Below, piece after piece: positions 13,261 through 20,230 of a stretch of DNA of 23,128 nucleotides (within the stretch, counting starts at the first letter, position 1; every line of letters begins with the position of its first letter). The position numbers were made by a program, and so were the translations under genes. This DNA comes from RGIG1828 sp045592485 (lineage in GTDB: Bacteria > Bacillota > Clostridia > UMGS1810). The notes beneath the pieces were generated by a model. That model ran no database searches. It had not been told where the DNA came from and worked only from the letters and a program-made list of their open reading frames with translations. The DNA lies in contig JAZNUS010000154.1 of assembly GCA_045592485.1 (NCBI GenBank), forward strand, positions 1 through 23,128, written 5' to 3'.

Positions 13261-14970
13261 ATGATTACTCCCGATTGGCTCAGTGATGAGCTTAATATAT
13301 TGCAGACTCACAAGGAGCTGCAAGAGATTATTCTGAGAGATATCACCCGAAGAATACTCAAGACCAACTTCACCGTTACCGACACTGCAGCATGGCAGAC
13401 AGAGAAGCTGCAGCAAAGCGGTATGGTGTATAAAGACATTATAAAGGAAATATCAAAGGAAACCGAAAAAAGCAACCGCGAAATCCGACAGGCTTTCAAG
13501 GAGGCAGGCACCGAGATATTCCGCTATGATGAATCGGAGCTTGAAGCTGCAGGTGAAATTCCCAAGGAGTTTGCAGCTATGAGCCATGCAATGAAGACCG
13601 TCATGACTGCTGCACTGAAAAAGGTGACAAAGGAAGTGAGAAACCTCACCGGCACAACAGCCGTGACAAGTCAAAATTCCTTTATCAGAGCATGTGATTT
13701 AGCACATATGCAGATTGTGTCGGGTGCTTTTTCATACACCGAGGCAATAAAGATGGCAATCAAAAGTGCTGCCAGAGATGGTGTTACGATTGTTTATCCA
13801 TCCGGGCACAAAAGCTCACTTGATGCTGCAGTGCGCCGTGCAGTCCTCTCCGGAGTTAATCAGACTACCGGAACCTTGATTAAAATGAGGGCTGAAGAAA
13901 CAGGACATGACCTTATGCAGCTCTCAGCTCACTCCGGTGCCAGAGAAGACCATGCCGATTGGCAGGGAAAGATAGTTTCCTTAAGCGGCAGAAAAGGTTA
14001 TCTAAGTTTAGATGACATAGGCTATGGCAAAGTTACCGGGTTTATGGGAGCGAACTGCAGACACACATGGTTTATCTTTTATGAAGGTATATCAAAGCCT
14101 GCATATACCAACGAGCAGCTTGAGGCATTCAGAAATGAAACTGTCATCTATGACGGTGAGACAATTCCGATAAGAGAAGCTCTCGATAGACAGCGCGCCA
14201 TGGAGCGCAGTATCAGACGAAGCAAGCAGGAGCTTGTGATGTTTGATGAAGCTGCCAAAAATGTGACGCTGCCGGAGGAAAAGATGCTTTGGAAAGCGGA
14301 ATTTGAAAACAGTGCAGTGAAGCTCAAGGCAAAAGAAGCCAAGCTAAAAGACTTTTGTGAAAAAACAGGACTCAAGCGTGACCGCAACCGCGAACAGGTG
14401 TTTGCTGCTCAGACCGAGAACAGCATCAGAGCATGGGGCAAGAGTGCAAGTCAAAAGGCAGTGCAATCGGCAAAAAAACAATATAAAGACTTTGTTTCTG
14501 TTGTCGGCAAAGAACACGCTCCCGAAACGCTTGACAAATATTATGAGCTGAAATATAATGATAAAGAATATTACAAGTTCTTATCGTTGGATTATAACCG
14601 AAAATCTGCTTTGATTAAAAATGCAGATTTAGCTCTGCCAAAGGCCGATATTGCAACAGCTCACGAAGATAAGTTCATAAAATATCTTTTCAACCCGAAA
14701 AATCCTGTAGGATTTGCAAAAGGTGAGAATTTTAGAAAAAGGCTTGGATATGATATAAACAATTGGCAAGAATTAAGAAGTGAGCTTCTTGACAAAGCAA
14801 GCCAATATCCTGCAAAATTCAAGGGCAAAATCGCATTTGGTGACAGATATGAACAACCTATAATAATGTATGGTAAAAACGGAACTCCGGCAAATGTTGT
14901 TGTAGGTTGGTGCTTAGATGATGAAGGTGTGCATCTTACTTCCGCATACATAAAGGAGGTCAAAAAATGA
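13261..14970 (+). CDS. MuF-type minor capsid protein with extra C-terminal domain
   Basis: A 569-residue protein. Residues 1-400 form a minor capsid protein 2 / MuF-type head protein, recognised from SAHSGAREDHADWQGK (222-237), GANCRHTW (263-270), the helical RAMERSIRRSKQEL and FCEKTGLKRDRNREQV. This part binds the portal and is packaged in or at the head. The family normally ends near residue 400. Residues about 415-569 are an added domain: NADLALPKADIA, KFIKYLFNPKNPVGFAKG, FRKRLGYDINNW, and a beta-rich end (IMYGKNGTPANVVVGWCLD). This looks like DUF6883 as I remember it, often found with a DUF4926 neighbour. The DNA for this part is more AT-rich than its surroundings, a sign of separate acquisition. 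It resembles the MuF polymorphic toxins of temperate Firmicute phages; whether the domain is toxic is unproven. Confidence 0.85.
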   Translation: MITPDWLSDELNILQTHKELQEIILRDITRRILKTNFTVTDTAAWQTEKLQQSGMVYKDIIKEISKETEKSNREIRQAFKEAGTEIFRYDESELEAAGEIPKEFAAMSHAMKTVMTAALKKVTKEVRNLTGTTAVTSQNSFIRACDLAHMQIVSGAFSYTEAIKMAIKSAARDGVTIVYPSGHKSSLDAAVRRAVLSGVNQTTGTLIKMRAEETGHDLMQLSAHSGAREDHADWQGKIVSLSGRKGYLSLDDIGYGKVTGFMGANCRHTWFIFYEGISKPAYTNEQLEAFRNETVIYDGETIPIREALDRQRAMERSIRRSKQELVMFDEAAKNVTLPEEKMLWKAEFENSAVKLKAKEAKLKDFCEKTGLKRDRNREQVFAAQTENSIRAWGKSASQKAVQSAKKQYKDFVSVVGKEHAPETLDKYYELKYNDKEYYKFLSLDYNRKSALIKNADLALPKADIATAHEDKFIKYLFNPKNPVGFAKGENFRKRLGYDINNWQELRSELLDKASQYPAKFKGKIAFGDRYEQPIIMYGKNGTPANVVVGWCLDDEGVHLTSAYIKEVKK

Positions 14971-15140
14971 AAATCAAACTATATGACAATGTTGTTTTAA
15001 AAGATGGAAGAGTCGCTGCTATTGTTGAAGCTTCCGAAGATGATGTTTTTTTGGCTGATGTAGGTTCTTCTCCGGAAGATTGGGAAACAATTGAAATAAC
15101 AAAAGATGATATTAAAGGTATCATCAAAGATGTAAATTAA
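14967..15140 (+). CDS. Small DUF4926-like protein, candidate immunity protein
   Basis: A 57-residue acidic protein starting at ATG 14967, overlapping the stop of the MuF fusion (ATGA) and served by AAAGGAGG (14952-14959). The pattern KLYDNVVLKDGRVAAIVEASEDDVFLADVG, then DWETIEITKDDIKGI, resembles an SH3-like small protein of the DUF4926 type, which I recall next to DUF6883 genes. A tiny acidic protein translationally coupled to a variable C-terminal domain is the expected arrangement for an immunity gene. It is bounded on the right by a strong terminator, so the fusion tail plus this gene looks like an inserted cassette. Confidence 0.65.
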   Translation: MKIKLYDNVVLKDGRVAAIVEASEDDVFLADVGSSPEDWETIEITKDDIKGIIKDVN

Positions 15141-15198
15141 CAATCCCTCAGTCTTTGCTACGCAAATCCAGCTCCCTTTACACAAGGGAGCCTTTTTA
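15141..15198 (+). repeat. Host-type palindromic repeat with terminator
   Basis: The segment starts CAATCCCTCAGTC, contains a small TTTGC/GCAAA hairpin (about 15154-15166), then CAGCTCCCTT, TACAC loop and AAGGGAGCC with a T-tract. This two-hairpin layout matches a repeat I remember as abundant between genes in Oscillospiraceae/Ruminococcaceae genomes. Within a phage late operon it is unexpected and suggests capture of a host repeat. Confidence 0.5.
15171..15197 (+). terminator. Intrinsic terminator after the MuF cassette
   Basis: GCTCCCTT (15171-15178), loop TACAC and AAGGGAGC (15184-15191) give a perfect GC-rich 8-bp stem, then C and TTTTT. It stands 30 nt after the stop of the 57-aa gene but before scaffold and capsid genes, which need far more transcription. 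Readthrough by antitermination, or a promoter between 15177 and 15236 that I cannot demonstrate, is required. Confidence 0.75.
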
Positions 15199-15236
15199 GT
15201 ACAAAAAATTAATATATGTAAATGGAGGAAACGGAT

Positions 15237-15266
15237 ATGAGGCGACTACGGTGCAAGCCACCTTAG
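15237..15266 (+). CDS. Nine-codon leader peptide ORF
   Basis: ATG at 15237, 7 nt after GGAGG (15224-15228 region), encodes MRRLRCKPP and stops at TAG 15264-15266. The stop overlaps the first bases of a strong terminator stem. Three arginines and a Pro-Pro-stop end, a slow-termination context, fit a regulatory leader peptide controlling the terminator. It is too short for protein-coding statistics, so support is the ribosome site and the geometry. Confidence 0.4.
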   Translation: MRRLRCKPP

Positions 15267-15296
15267 CACTTTGCAGAAAATGCAAGGTGCTTTTTT
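15265..15296 (+). terminator. Strong terminator/attenuator before scaffold gene
   Basis: AGCACTTTGCA (15265-15275), loop GAAAA and TGCAAGGTGCT (15281-15291) pair over 11 bp with one G-U, followed by TTTTTT. The nine-codon ORF ends inside its left arm. GGTGC near 15250-15254 could pair with GCACT and so compete with the terminator stem. It lies 32 nt before the scaffold start. Confidence 0.75.
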
Positions 15297-15327
15297 AGTA
15301 CAAAAATTTTGAAAGGAGCAACACAAA

Positions 15328-15831
15328 ATGGTATTTTTGAAAGACATTTTAGGCGACGAGCTCTATGAGCAGGTTGCCGCCAAGCTTGAGGGCACAGACA
15401 TCAAGCTTGCAAACATTGCCGACGGCTCATTTGTAGACAAGGCTACATATGATGCCGACATCGAAAAGGCAAAAAAAGAGGCTTTGGCTTCGGCAGACAC
15501 CTCTGAGTTCGACGGTGTAAAGGCTGAAAACGACAGCCTCAAGAAAGAGCTCGACAAGCTCAAATTTGACTCTGCATTGGAGCTCAAGCTTGCCACAAGC
15601 GGTGCGAAAAATGCAAAGGCTCTGAAAGGTCTCATAGACACCTCTAAGCTCACCATGGGCGAGAGCGGTCTTGAAGGCTTTGACGAACAGCTCGAAGCTA
15701 TCAAAGCAGATAATGATTATCTCTTTGCTGCAGCTGCTCCGGGCGGACTCTCTCACGGTTCACCCCAGCGCAAGCTCGACGGAGTTGAAAAAGCATTTGC
15801 CGAAATCAACCCTGATTTAAAAATTGATTAA
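15328..15831 (+). CDS. Capsid scaffold protein (GP20 family)
   Basis: A 167-residue scaffold, transiently present in procapsids to guide shell assembly. It starts with the family signature FLKDILGDELYEQVAAKLEG and IKLANIADGSFVDKATYD, then a Lys/Glu-rich coiled coil (about residues 42-82) and an Ala/Gly-rich C-terminal end that would touch the capsid protein. GAAAGGAG precedes the ATG. It lies directly upstream of the major capsid gene, the normal order in A118-like phages (phage minor structural GP20 family). Confidence 0.85.
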   Translation: MVFLKDILGDELYEQVAAKLEGTDIKLANIADGSFVDKATYDADIEKAKKEALASADTSEFDGVKAENDSLKKELDKLKFDSALELKLATSGAKNAKALKGLIDTSKLTMGESGLEGFDEQLEAIKADNDYLFAAAAPGGLSHGSPQRKLDGVEKAFAEINPDLKID

Positions 15832-15848
15832 GAAGGAGGGCAAACACT

Positions 15849-16928
15849 ATGCTACACGAACACCAGGAAAGATATAGCGCGCTTGTGCTCGCTAAACTCA
15901 GAAAAGATTTAAAGCTCAAGGATGGCGTTGTGTTCAACAACGACTACGAGGGTAACCCCACTGCAGGTGCAGTTAAAATCCCTGTCAGAGACACCGAGGT
16001 GCCTGTCAGTGATTATGACAAAGCAAACGGCATTAAAGGCAGTCACGGCTCTACCGGTTATGAAACTGTTGTTATCAGCAAAGACAAAGCCATCAACGAA
16101 ATCATTGACGGTTATGACGCTGCTGCAGTTCCCGACAAGATTGTTGCCGAAAGACTTTCAAGCGGCACATATGCGCTTGCGGTTGCCATGGACACCGACG
16201 GCGGCAATGCGCTCCTTGCAGGCTCAACCCCCACAGGTGTTGAACAGCTCACCAAAGATAATATCTATGGTGTGATTGTTGACATCAGAAAGGAAATGAA
16301 CAAGGCAAATATCCCCAATGACGGCAGAAGATATCTCCTTGTTACTCCCGATGCAGAGGCTCTTATCCTCAAATCACCCGAATTTATTTCGGCATCGTCA
16401 CTCGGTGATGAAGTGAAAGAGACCGGTGCAATCGGTAAAATTGCAGGCTTTAATGTTATTCCTTGGAATGACGATACTGCAAACCTTCAGATGATTGCAG
16501 GTCACCCCAGATTTGCAACCAGAATTAAGGAATTTGCCGTTAAGCCCCATGTGCAGAGTCTTGACGGCTCGGGCAATTACATTGGTGCATGTGCAGTTCA
16601 GGGCAGACAGGTTTATGACCACAAGGTGCTCCGTTCTGTAGCAATCCGCGCGGTTTATTCGCCTAAGCTTCTTTATGCATCAGCTGCTCCCGGCGGCACA
16701 GCCAACACAACCATTGTTACCGTGACAGGTGCAGAGGGCAATCTGTTCTACAGAGTAAATCCTGCTCTCAGAGCCAAATTCGGTGAAGCAACCGACGATA
16801 CCTTTGCTGCTCTCACCTCCGGCGACACCAAGATTGCTGCTGTAAAAGATGCAGTAATTGAGATTGTTGAGGTTGGTGGTGACGGCACTGTTGTTGCCTC
16901 CGGCTATGCGCATGCAGTCGTAAAATAA
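15849..16928 (+). CDS. Major capsid protein
   Basis: A 359-residue capsid subunit, presumably of HK97 fold; no N-terminal delta domain is seen, consistent with the separate scaffold. The N-terminal part (HEHQERYSALVLAKLRKDLKLKDGVVFNNDYEG) and the helix-rich middle with RRYLLVTPDAEALILKSPEFI and IGKIAGFNVIPWND are typical of Firmicute siphophage capsids. A C-terminal segment from about residue 285 (ASAAPGGTANTTIVTVTGAEGN...) is Thr/Gly/Ala-rich and beta-like, possibly an exposed added domain. AAGGAGGG lies before the ATG. It should be the most abundant late product. Confidence 0.9.
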   Translation: MLHEHQERYSALVLAKLRKDLKLKDGVVFNNDYEGNPTAGAVKIPVRDTEVPVSDYDKANGIKGSHGSTGYETVVISKDKAINEIIDGYDAAAVPDKIVAERLSSGTYALAVAMDTDGGNALLAGSTPTGVEQLTKDNIYGVIVDIRKEMNKANIPNDGRRYLLVTPDAEALILKSPEFISASSLGDEVKETGAIGKIAGFNVIPWNDDTANLQMIAGHPRFATRIKEFAVKPHVQSLDGSGNYIGACAVQGRQVYDHKVLRSVAIRAVYSPKLLYASAAPGGTANTTIVTVTGAEGNLFYRVNPALRAKFGEATDDTFAALTSGDTKIAAVKDAVIEIVEVGGDGTVVASGYAHAVVK

Positions 16929-16951
16929 AATGATGAGTTGAGGAGGACGCT

Positions 16952-17305
16952 ATGTACGCAGATAAAGAATATTATATAAACACTTTTTGTGCCGGGAACG
17001 AGCCGAAGCTCTCCGAGGCTGAGTGCACAATGTATCTGAGGAAGGCAAGCGTCTTCCTCGATTCTCTTTTTGTATCAAAGAAGCCGTCTGAACCATATGA
17101 GCCTTGTGTGAAAGATGCCTGCTGTGAAATTGCCGACTGTCTGTATGTGTCAGAGTCCAGAGCCGGAATTGCATCGGAAAACAATGACGGATATTCCGTA
17201 ACATACATTGTAAAATCCGACATAGGCTCTGCATCGGCAGACGCACATGCAATAGCGCAAAGATATCTGGCGCACACAGGACTTCTTTATAGGGGGATTG
17301 GCTGA
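16952..17305 (+). CDS. Head-tail connector protein, gp6-like
   Basis: A 117-residue helical protein from ATG 16952 (GAGGAGG upstream). The layout of helices with YMSEAECTMYLRKASVFLDSLF-like spacing and CVKDACCEIADCLY, and its location immediately after the capsid gene, match the small head-completion adaptors that dock under the portal. Four cysteines are present but no metal-binding pattern is clear. Its stop shares bases with the next start (TGATG). Assignment rests mainly on gene order. Confidence 0.65.
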   Translation: MYADKEYYINTFCAGNEPKLSEAECTMYLRKASVFLDSLFVSKKPSEPYEPCVKDACCEIADCLYVSESRAGIASENNDGYSVTYIVKSDIGSASADAHAIAQRYLAHTGLLYRGIG

Positions 17306-17616
17306 TGATTACACACTCAAGCATCACTCTTTTTCATTATGATGATAAAAAAGAGGAATATACAAGGCAGTTTTTTAAAAAAGCCTCCGTCTATTACGAC
17401 CACAGGTCAGCACCAACTCAGAACGGATTTGTCCATGCCAACACCGTGACTATCCGCATACCCACAAAAGAAAATGTCATCATCAAAGAGGGCGATTATG
17501 TCTACATTGGTGATATGCATTTTCTTAACCGGGAAGTTTCGCTTAAAGTAGTTGGATTTTCTGACAACCGAAAAGGCAGCGCCCCGGTTCAGCATTGGAG
17601 GATAAACTGTGAGTAA
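17305..17616 (+). CDS. Head closure/connector protein, 103 aa
   Basis: A 103-residue beta-rich protein starting at ATG 17305, coupled to the preceding stop. FHYDDKKEEYTRQFFKKASVYYD and the later NVIIKEGDYVYIGDM look like the small head-closure or stopper proteins (some annotated DUF6751) that stand second after the capsid gene in A118-type phages. It overlaps the next gene by 8 nt. Family memory is moderate; gene order supports the role. Confidence 0.6.
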   Translation: MITHSSITLFHYDDKKEEYTRQFFKKASVYYDHRSAPTQNGFVHANTVTIRIPTKENVIIKEGDYVYIGDMHFLNREVSLKVVGFSDNRKGSAPVQHWRINCE

Positions 17617-17950
17617 TATAAGCGTAAAGTTAAAGACACAGAGCCTCAAGAAGATGCTTGCAAAAAGGGGTCTCGAGGACGGCGGCGAGGTGCAGCAATT
17701 CATTGATAACGAAGTAATGCGGAAGATGGAGCCATATATGCAACATGACACCGGGCAAATGATAAAATCAATGCAACGGGCAACAAGACCGGGAAGTGGC
17801 GAAGTGCTTGTGAATGTGCCATATGCGCATATGAGACTCCACAAAGGCCCTACAAAGGGGCTCAGAGGTCCTCAGTATTTTGAGCGAATGAAAGCAGACC
17901 ATCTCGAAGAAATATTAGACGGAGCACAGAAAGTAGTAGGAGGAAAATAA
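17609..17950 (+). CDS. Minor capsid/tail completion protein, HK97 gp10-like
   Basis: A 113-residue protein from GTG 17609, with GGAGG 7 nt upstream. The order of a helical N-terminus, HDTGQMIKSM (the DTG-x-x-x-S/K motif common in this group), VPYAHMRLHKGP and a GPQYFERMKADH end is characteristic of the small minor capsid (Minor_capsid_2) or gp10-like tail completion proteins. It sits between the closure protein and the terminator-like protein, as expected. It acts at the head-tail interface. Confidence 0.75.
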   Translation: MSNISVKLKTQSLKKMLAKRGLEDGGEVQQFIDNEVMRKMEPYMQHDTGQMIKSMQRATRPGSGEVLVNVPYAHMRLHKGPTKGLRGPQYFERMKADHLEEILDGAQKVVGGK

Positions 17951-17951
17951 C

Positions 17952-18371
17952 ATGTTCACCCAAGCTGTAAAGAAATATGTTGAAGCTTGCCCGCTTATCA
18001 CGAAGAGTAAAATCAATGTAAACTATCTCGGTGAAAAGCCGGTGAAGTATTCCATTGACAATGTGCCTGCAAAGCCTGTTGTCAAGCAATACACAGACGG
18101 CGGCAGTCTGAGACAGTATTTGTTTGTTTTCGCCTCAAGAGAGGCGTATGACGAAAATGCACTTGAAAACATGAACACTGCCAAATTCTTTGAGGAATTT
18201 GAGAGCTGGATTGAAGCTCAGAACGCCGCTAAGGTGTTCCCTGAAAGTCCGAATCCCAAGGTTAAGGTCACAAGAATTGAGACATTAACCAGCGGATATC
18301 TCTTCGACTCCGACACAAAGACAGCAAGATTTCAGATTCAGTGCAAAATAACTTATAAAAAGGAAGTGTAA
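17952..18371 (+). CDS. Tail terminator/minor capsid protein
   Basis: A 139-residue protein starting one base after the previous stop, with GTAGGAGG upstream. VKKYVEACPLI, VNYLGEKPVKYSID and the C-terminal RIETLTSGYLFDSDTKTARFQIQCKITYKK pattern fit the Minor_capsid_3-type proteins, which probably cap the tail tube at the head side. Directly followed by the tail tube gene. Assignment by pattern and gene order. Confidence 0.7.
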   Translation: MFTQAVKKYVEACPLITKSKINVNYLGEKPVKYSIDNVPAKPVVKQYTDGGSLRQYLFVFASREAYDENALENMNTAKFFEEFESWIEAQNAAKVFPESPNPKVKVTRIETLTSGYLFDSDTKTARFQIQCKITYKKEV

Positions 18372-18374
18372 ACT

Positions 18375-18863
18375 ATGACAGGCAGACACGAAGTTGTTGC
18401 GTTTATGGGCGTCAAAAGCGGTGACACCGTTGTCTATAAGCGCATGAGAGATTTCGAAGAGATGTCAACCTCCCGAAATCCCGAAAAATACGAAGCAAAA
18501 TATGTTGACGAAAAAAACAAAAGAAGCAGCGTCATTGGATATGCGACTTCAACATCCTACAAGTTCGATTATGACCCGGATAACGAGGTTCATTCCGTTA
18601 TCGCCGACATTACCGAGCTTGAAAAGACCAACAATGATGCAGTTGTTGAAATTGTCATTGTTAAGCTTGCAAAAGCAACAGATGAAGGCGGCAGCGCATT
18701 CCCTGCATTCCGCAGAAAGTTTACCGTGACTCCCAACACCGATGGTGATGATGCCAATGTAATGAAATATAGCGGCTCATTTGATGCCAATGGTGAGCTT
18801 GAGGTTGGTACTGCAACTACCAAGGATGAATGGGACACTGCAGAATTTACCGCAAACGAATAA
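18375..18863 (+). CDS. Major tail tube protein
   Basis: A 162-residue protein starting 3 nt after the tail terminator gene. It is soluble and beta-rich, with YKRMRDFEEMSTSRNPEKYEAKYVDEKNKRSSVIGYATSTSYKFDY spanning residues 22-67, the tail-tube pattern in which a self-assembling beta barrel follows an N-terminal loop. The SGSFDANGELEVG end is also usual. A long non-contractile tail (siphophage) is implied by it and by the absence of a sheath gene. A REP-like hairpin lies 12 nt after its stop. Confidence 0.8.
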   Translation: MTGRHEVVAFMGVKSGDTVVYKRMRDFEEMSTSRNPEKYEAKYVDEKNKRSSVIGYATSTSYKFDYDPDNEVHSVIADITELEKTNNDAVVEIVIVKLAKATDEGGSAFPAFRRKFTVTPNTDGDDANVMKYSGSFDANGELEVGTATTKDEWDTAEFTANE

Positions 18864-18874
18864 TTCTCACTTTA

Positions 18875-18929
18875 TCATTCTGAGCGAAGCGAAGAATCCC
18901 TTTGAGATTCCTCGCTGTGCTCGGAATGA
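18875..18929. repeat. REP-like palindromic element
   Basis: Arms TCATTCTGAGCGAAGCGAAG... (18875-18898) and GATTCCTCGCTGTGCTCGG... (18906-18929) are complementary at 20 of 24 positions with some G-U, around a 7-nt loop. The sequence ATTCTGAGCGAAGCGAAGAA is a repeat known to me from intergenic regions of many bacterial genomes. It forms a strong hairpin in the late mRNA directly after the tail tube gene, where it could protect the upstream message from 3' exonucleases. Confidence 0.75.
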
Positions 18930-18952
18930 CTGTAGATACGGAGGTAACAAAA

Positions 18953-19342
18953 ATGGTAGAATATAAATATGGTGATTTTTCCACAATGATAGATAACACC
19001 GATGCCGAGTTTGTCGAAAAATTCGAGCAGGCGGGCGAAGTGTACAATGACGAAATCAGCAAAATCCCCGTTGTGGGTAAAGAAAGCGAAAAAATCCGTT
19101 ATGTCATTGCTTGTGTTGATAAAGTGTTTGTAACACTGTTCGGCGCCGATGCTCCAAAAAAGCTCTTTGGCGAATCACAGTCGGGGCAGATGCGAACCGA
19201 TGCATTTATAAAGCTTGTCAATGTTATGCGCTCCGACAAAAGTGCAGTAAACAATGTTCAAAGTGCAGTTAATGCATGGAATGGCAATCGTGCTCAGAGA
19301 AGACACAACGGCAAGCATAAAAACGGAGCTAACAAAAAATGA
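18953..19342 (+). CDS. Tail assembly chaperone, gpG-like
   Basis: A 129-residue acidic protein; ATG 18953 has GGAGG 8 nt upstream, while the open frame upstream runs through the REP-like repeat. EYKYGDFSTMIDNTDAEFVEKFEQAGEVYNDEI and VDKVFVTLFGADAPKKLFGE are typical of the first tail chaperone between the tube and tape measure genes; the C-terminus is basic (RRHNGKHKNGANKK). It ends with a run of six A at the overlap with the next gene, which lies in the -1 frame, so frameshifting to a fusion product is possible. Confidence 0.7.
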   Translation: MVEYKYGDFSTMIDNTDAEFVEKFEQAGEVYNDEISKIPVVGKESEKIRYVIACVDKVFVTLFGADAPKKLFGESQSGQMRTDAFIKLVNVMRSDKSAVNNVQSAVNAWNGNRAQRRHNGKHKNGANKK

Positions 19343-19938
19343 GCATACTGACCGAAGCTCTGCCCGACGCTGTGATGGTTGACGGCGAGGAATATGCCAT
19401 ACACACTGACTACCGTGTGTGGCTTAAATTTCAAAAGATTATATTTGATTCTTCAAAGGACAGTATTAAAAAGCTGACCGATGCAATAATAAACTGCATT
19501 GACACAAAACGCTGCTCGCTACTCCCTGAAAATGCTGGAGAACTTATGGAAGCATTTATGCGCTTTCACAGCTGTAACAGAGAACTCAACGCCAAGAACA
19601 ACGACAGTGATGACGAAGGAAGAAAAAGTCCGGTGTTTGATTTTGAGGCTGATGCAGCATATATATACGGTGCATTTCTGGCACAGTATGGAATTGACCT
19701 TGTGGATATTCCTTATTTACATTGGTACAAATTTGACGCACTGTTTCATTCGCTAGAAGAATCATGCAAACTAATGAAAATTATGGGTTGGAGAGACCTC
19801 GACCTCTCCAAAATAAAAGACAGCGAGCAGAGAAAAGCGTATCAGAAGCTTAAAGACGCCTTTGCTCTGCCGGACACAAGAACACAAGAGGAAAAGGATG
19901 CAGACAACGCTGCAGAGTTTTTAAAAATGTTCTTTTAA
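19339..19938 (+). CDS. Tail assembly chaperone, Gp15 family
   Basis: A 199-residue protein of the bacteriophage Gp15 family, which binds the tape measure protein during tail assembly. The signature is IPYLHWYKFDALFHSLEESCKLMKIMGWRDLDLSKIKD followed by a lysine-rich helix with QKLKDAFALP (spread over residues 133-180). It can start from ATG 19339 (GGAG 10 nt upstream), overlapping the previous stop, or be made by -1 slippage from the previous gene. Its place just before the tape measure gene supports the role. Confidence 0.8.
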   Translation: MSILTEALPDAVMVDGEEYAIHTDYRVWLKFQKIIFDSSKDSIKKLTDAIINCIDTKRCSLLPENAGELMEAFMRFHSCNRELNAKNNDSDDEGRKSPVFDFEADAAYIYGAFLAQYGIDLVDIPYLHWYKFDALFHSLEESCKLMKIMGWRDLDLSKIKDSEQRKAYQKLKDAFALPDTRTQEEKDADNAAEFLKMFF

Positions 19939-19950
19939 GGGGTTTTAAAT

Positions 19951-20127
19951 ATGTTTAAAATAGCGTTTAAAAAGTCCTGGCTGCATTGCCCCGAATGCAA
20001 AAAGGAGCAGAAAGTAATCATCACAAACACCGCAAATTGCAGTGGTGTTTTTTTAAAATGCAAATACTGTAAAAAAGAATTTGAGGTTATAGTCGCCGAT
20101 GGTGTTCAAATCGACCTGCAGGTTTAA
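19951..20127 (+). CDS. Small zinc-ribbon protein, Com-like
   Basis: A 58-residue protein with CPEC (residues 13-16) and CKYC (37-40) forming a zinc ribbon; AGGGG lies 8 nt before ATG 19951. In Mu, Com is a small zinc protein that activates translation of mom, and similar small ribbons are found in many phage late regions. No mom-like gene is in this window. It lies between the tail chaperone and the tape measure gene. The similarity to Com is only of size and cysteine pattern. Confidence 0.6.
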   Translation: MFKIAFKKSWLHCPECKKEQKVIITNTANCSGVFLKCKYCKKEFEVIVADGVQIDLQV

Positions 20128-20230
20128 AATAACCTCATAAGGATGCACGAAACAGTGCCCAAAGCTCAAACGAGCAAGTGCCGCATTCTCACTTTTTTAA
20201 TGAAAATATATTAGAAAAGGCGGGATAAAT
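20128..20230 (+). promoter_or_regulatory. Structured leader upstream of the tape measure gene
   Basis: This 103-nt gap contains small hairpins: GCAC/GTGC (about 20145-20156), GCTC/GAGC (about 20165-20176), and AAGTG/CACTT followed by a T-run at about 20176-20199. The first left arm GCAC could also pair with a later GTGC, giving competing structures. The final hairpin and T-tract may be a weak terminator. The ribosome site is AAAGGCGGG upstream of ATG 20231. Confidence 0.4.

Larger units (their letters stand above)
15193..15306. repeat. 15-bp direct repeat flanking a terminator cassette
   Basis: TTTTTAGTACAAAAA occurs at 15193-15207 and exactly again at 15292-15306, each time just after a terminator stem. 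The 99-bp offset encloses a ribosome site, a nine-codon ORF and the second terminator. It may record a duplication or insertion event. Confidence 0.6.

Noticed and set aside
15177..15205. TTTACA-17 bp-TACAAA as a promoter for scaffold and capsid
   Set aside because: It overlaps the terminator hairpin and the -10 match is only 4 of 6; too weak to list as a feature.
18902..18952. N-terminal extension of the first tail chaperone
   Set aside because: It would begin inside the REP-like repeat, without a ribosome site; ATG 18953 has GGAGG at correct spacing.
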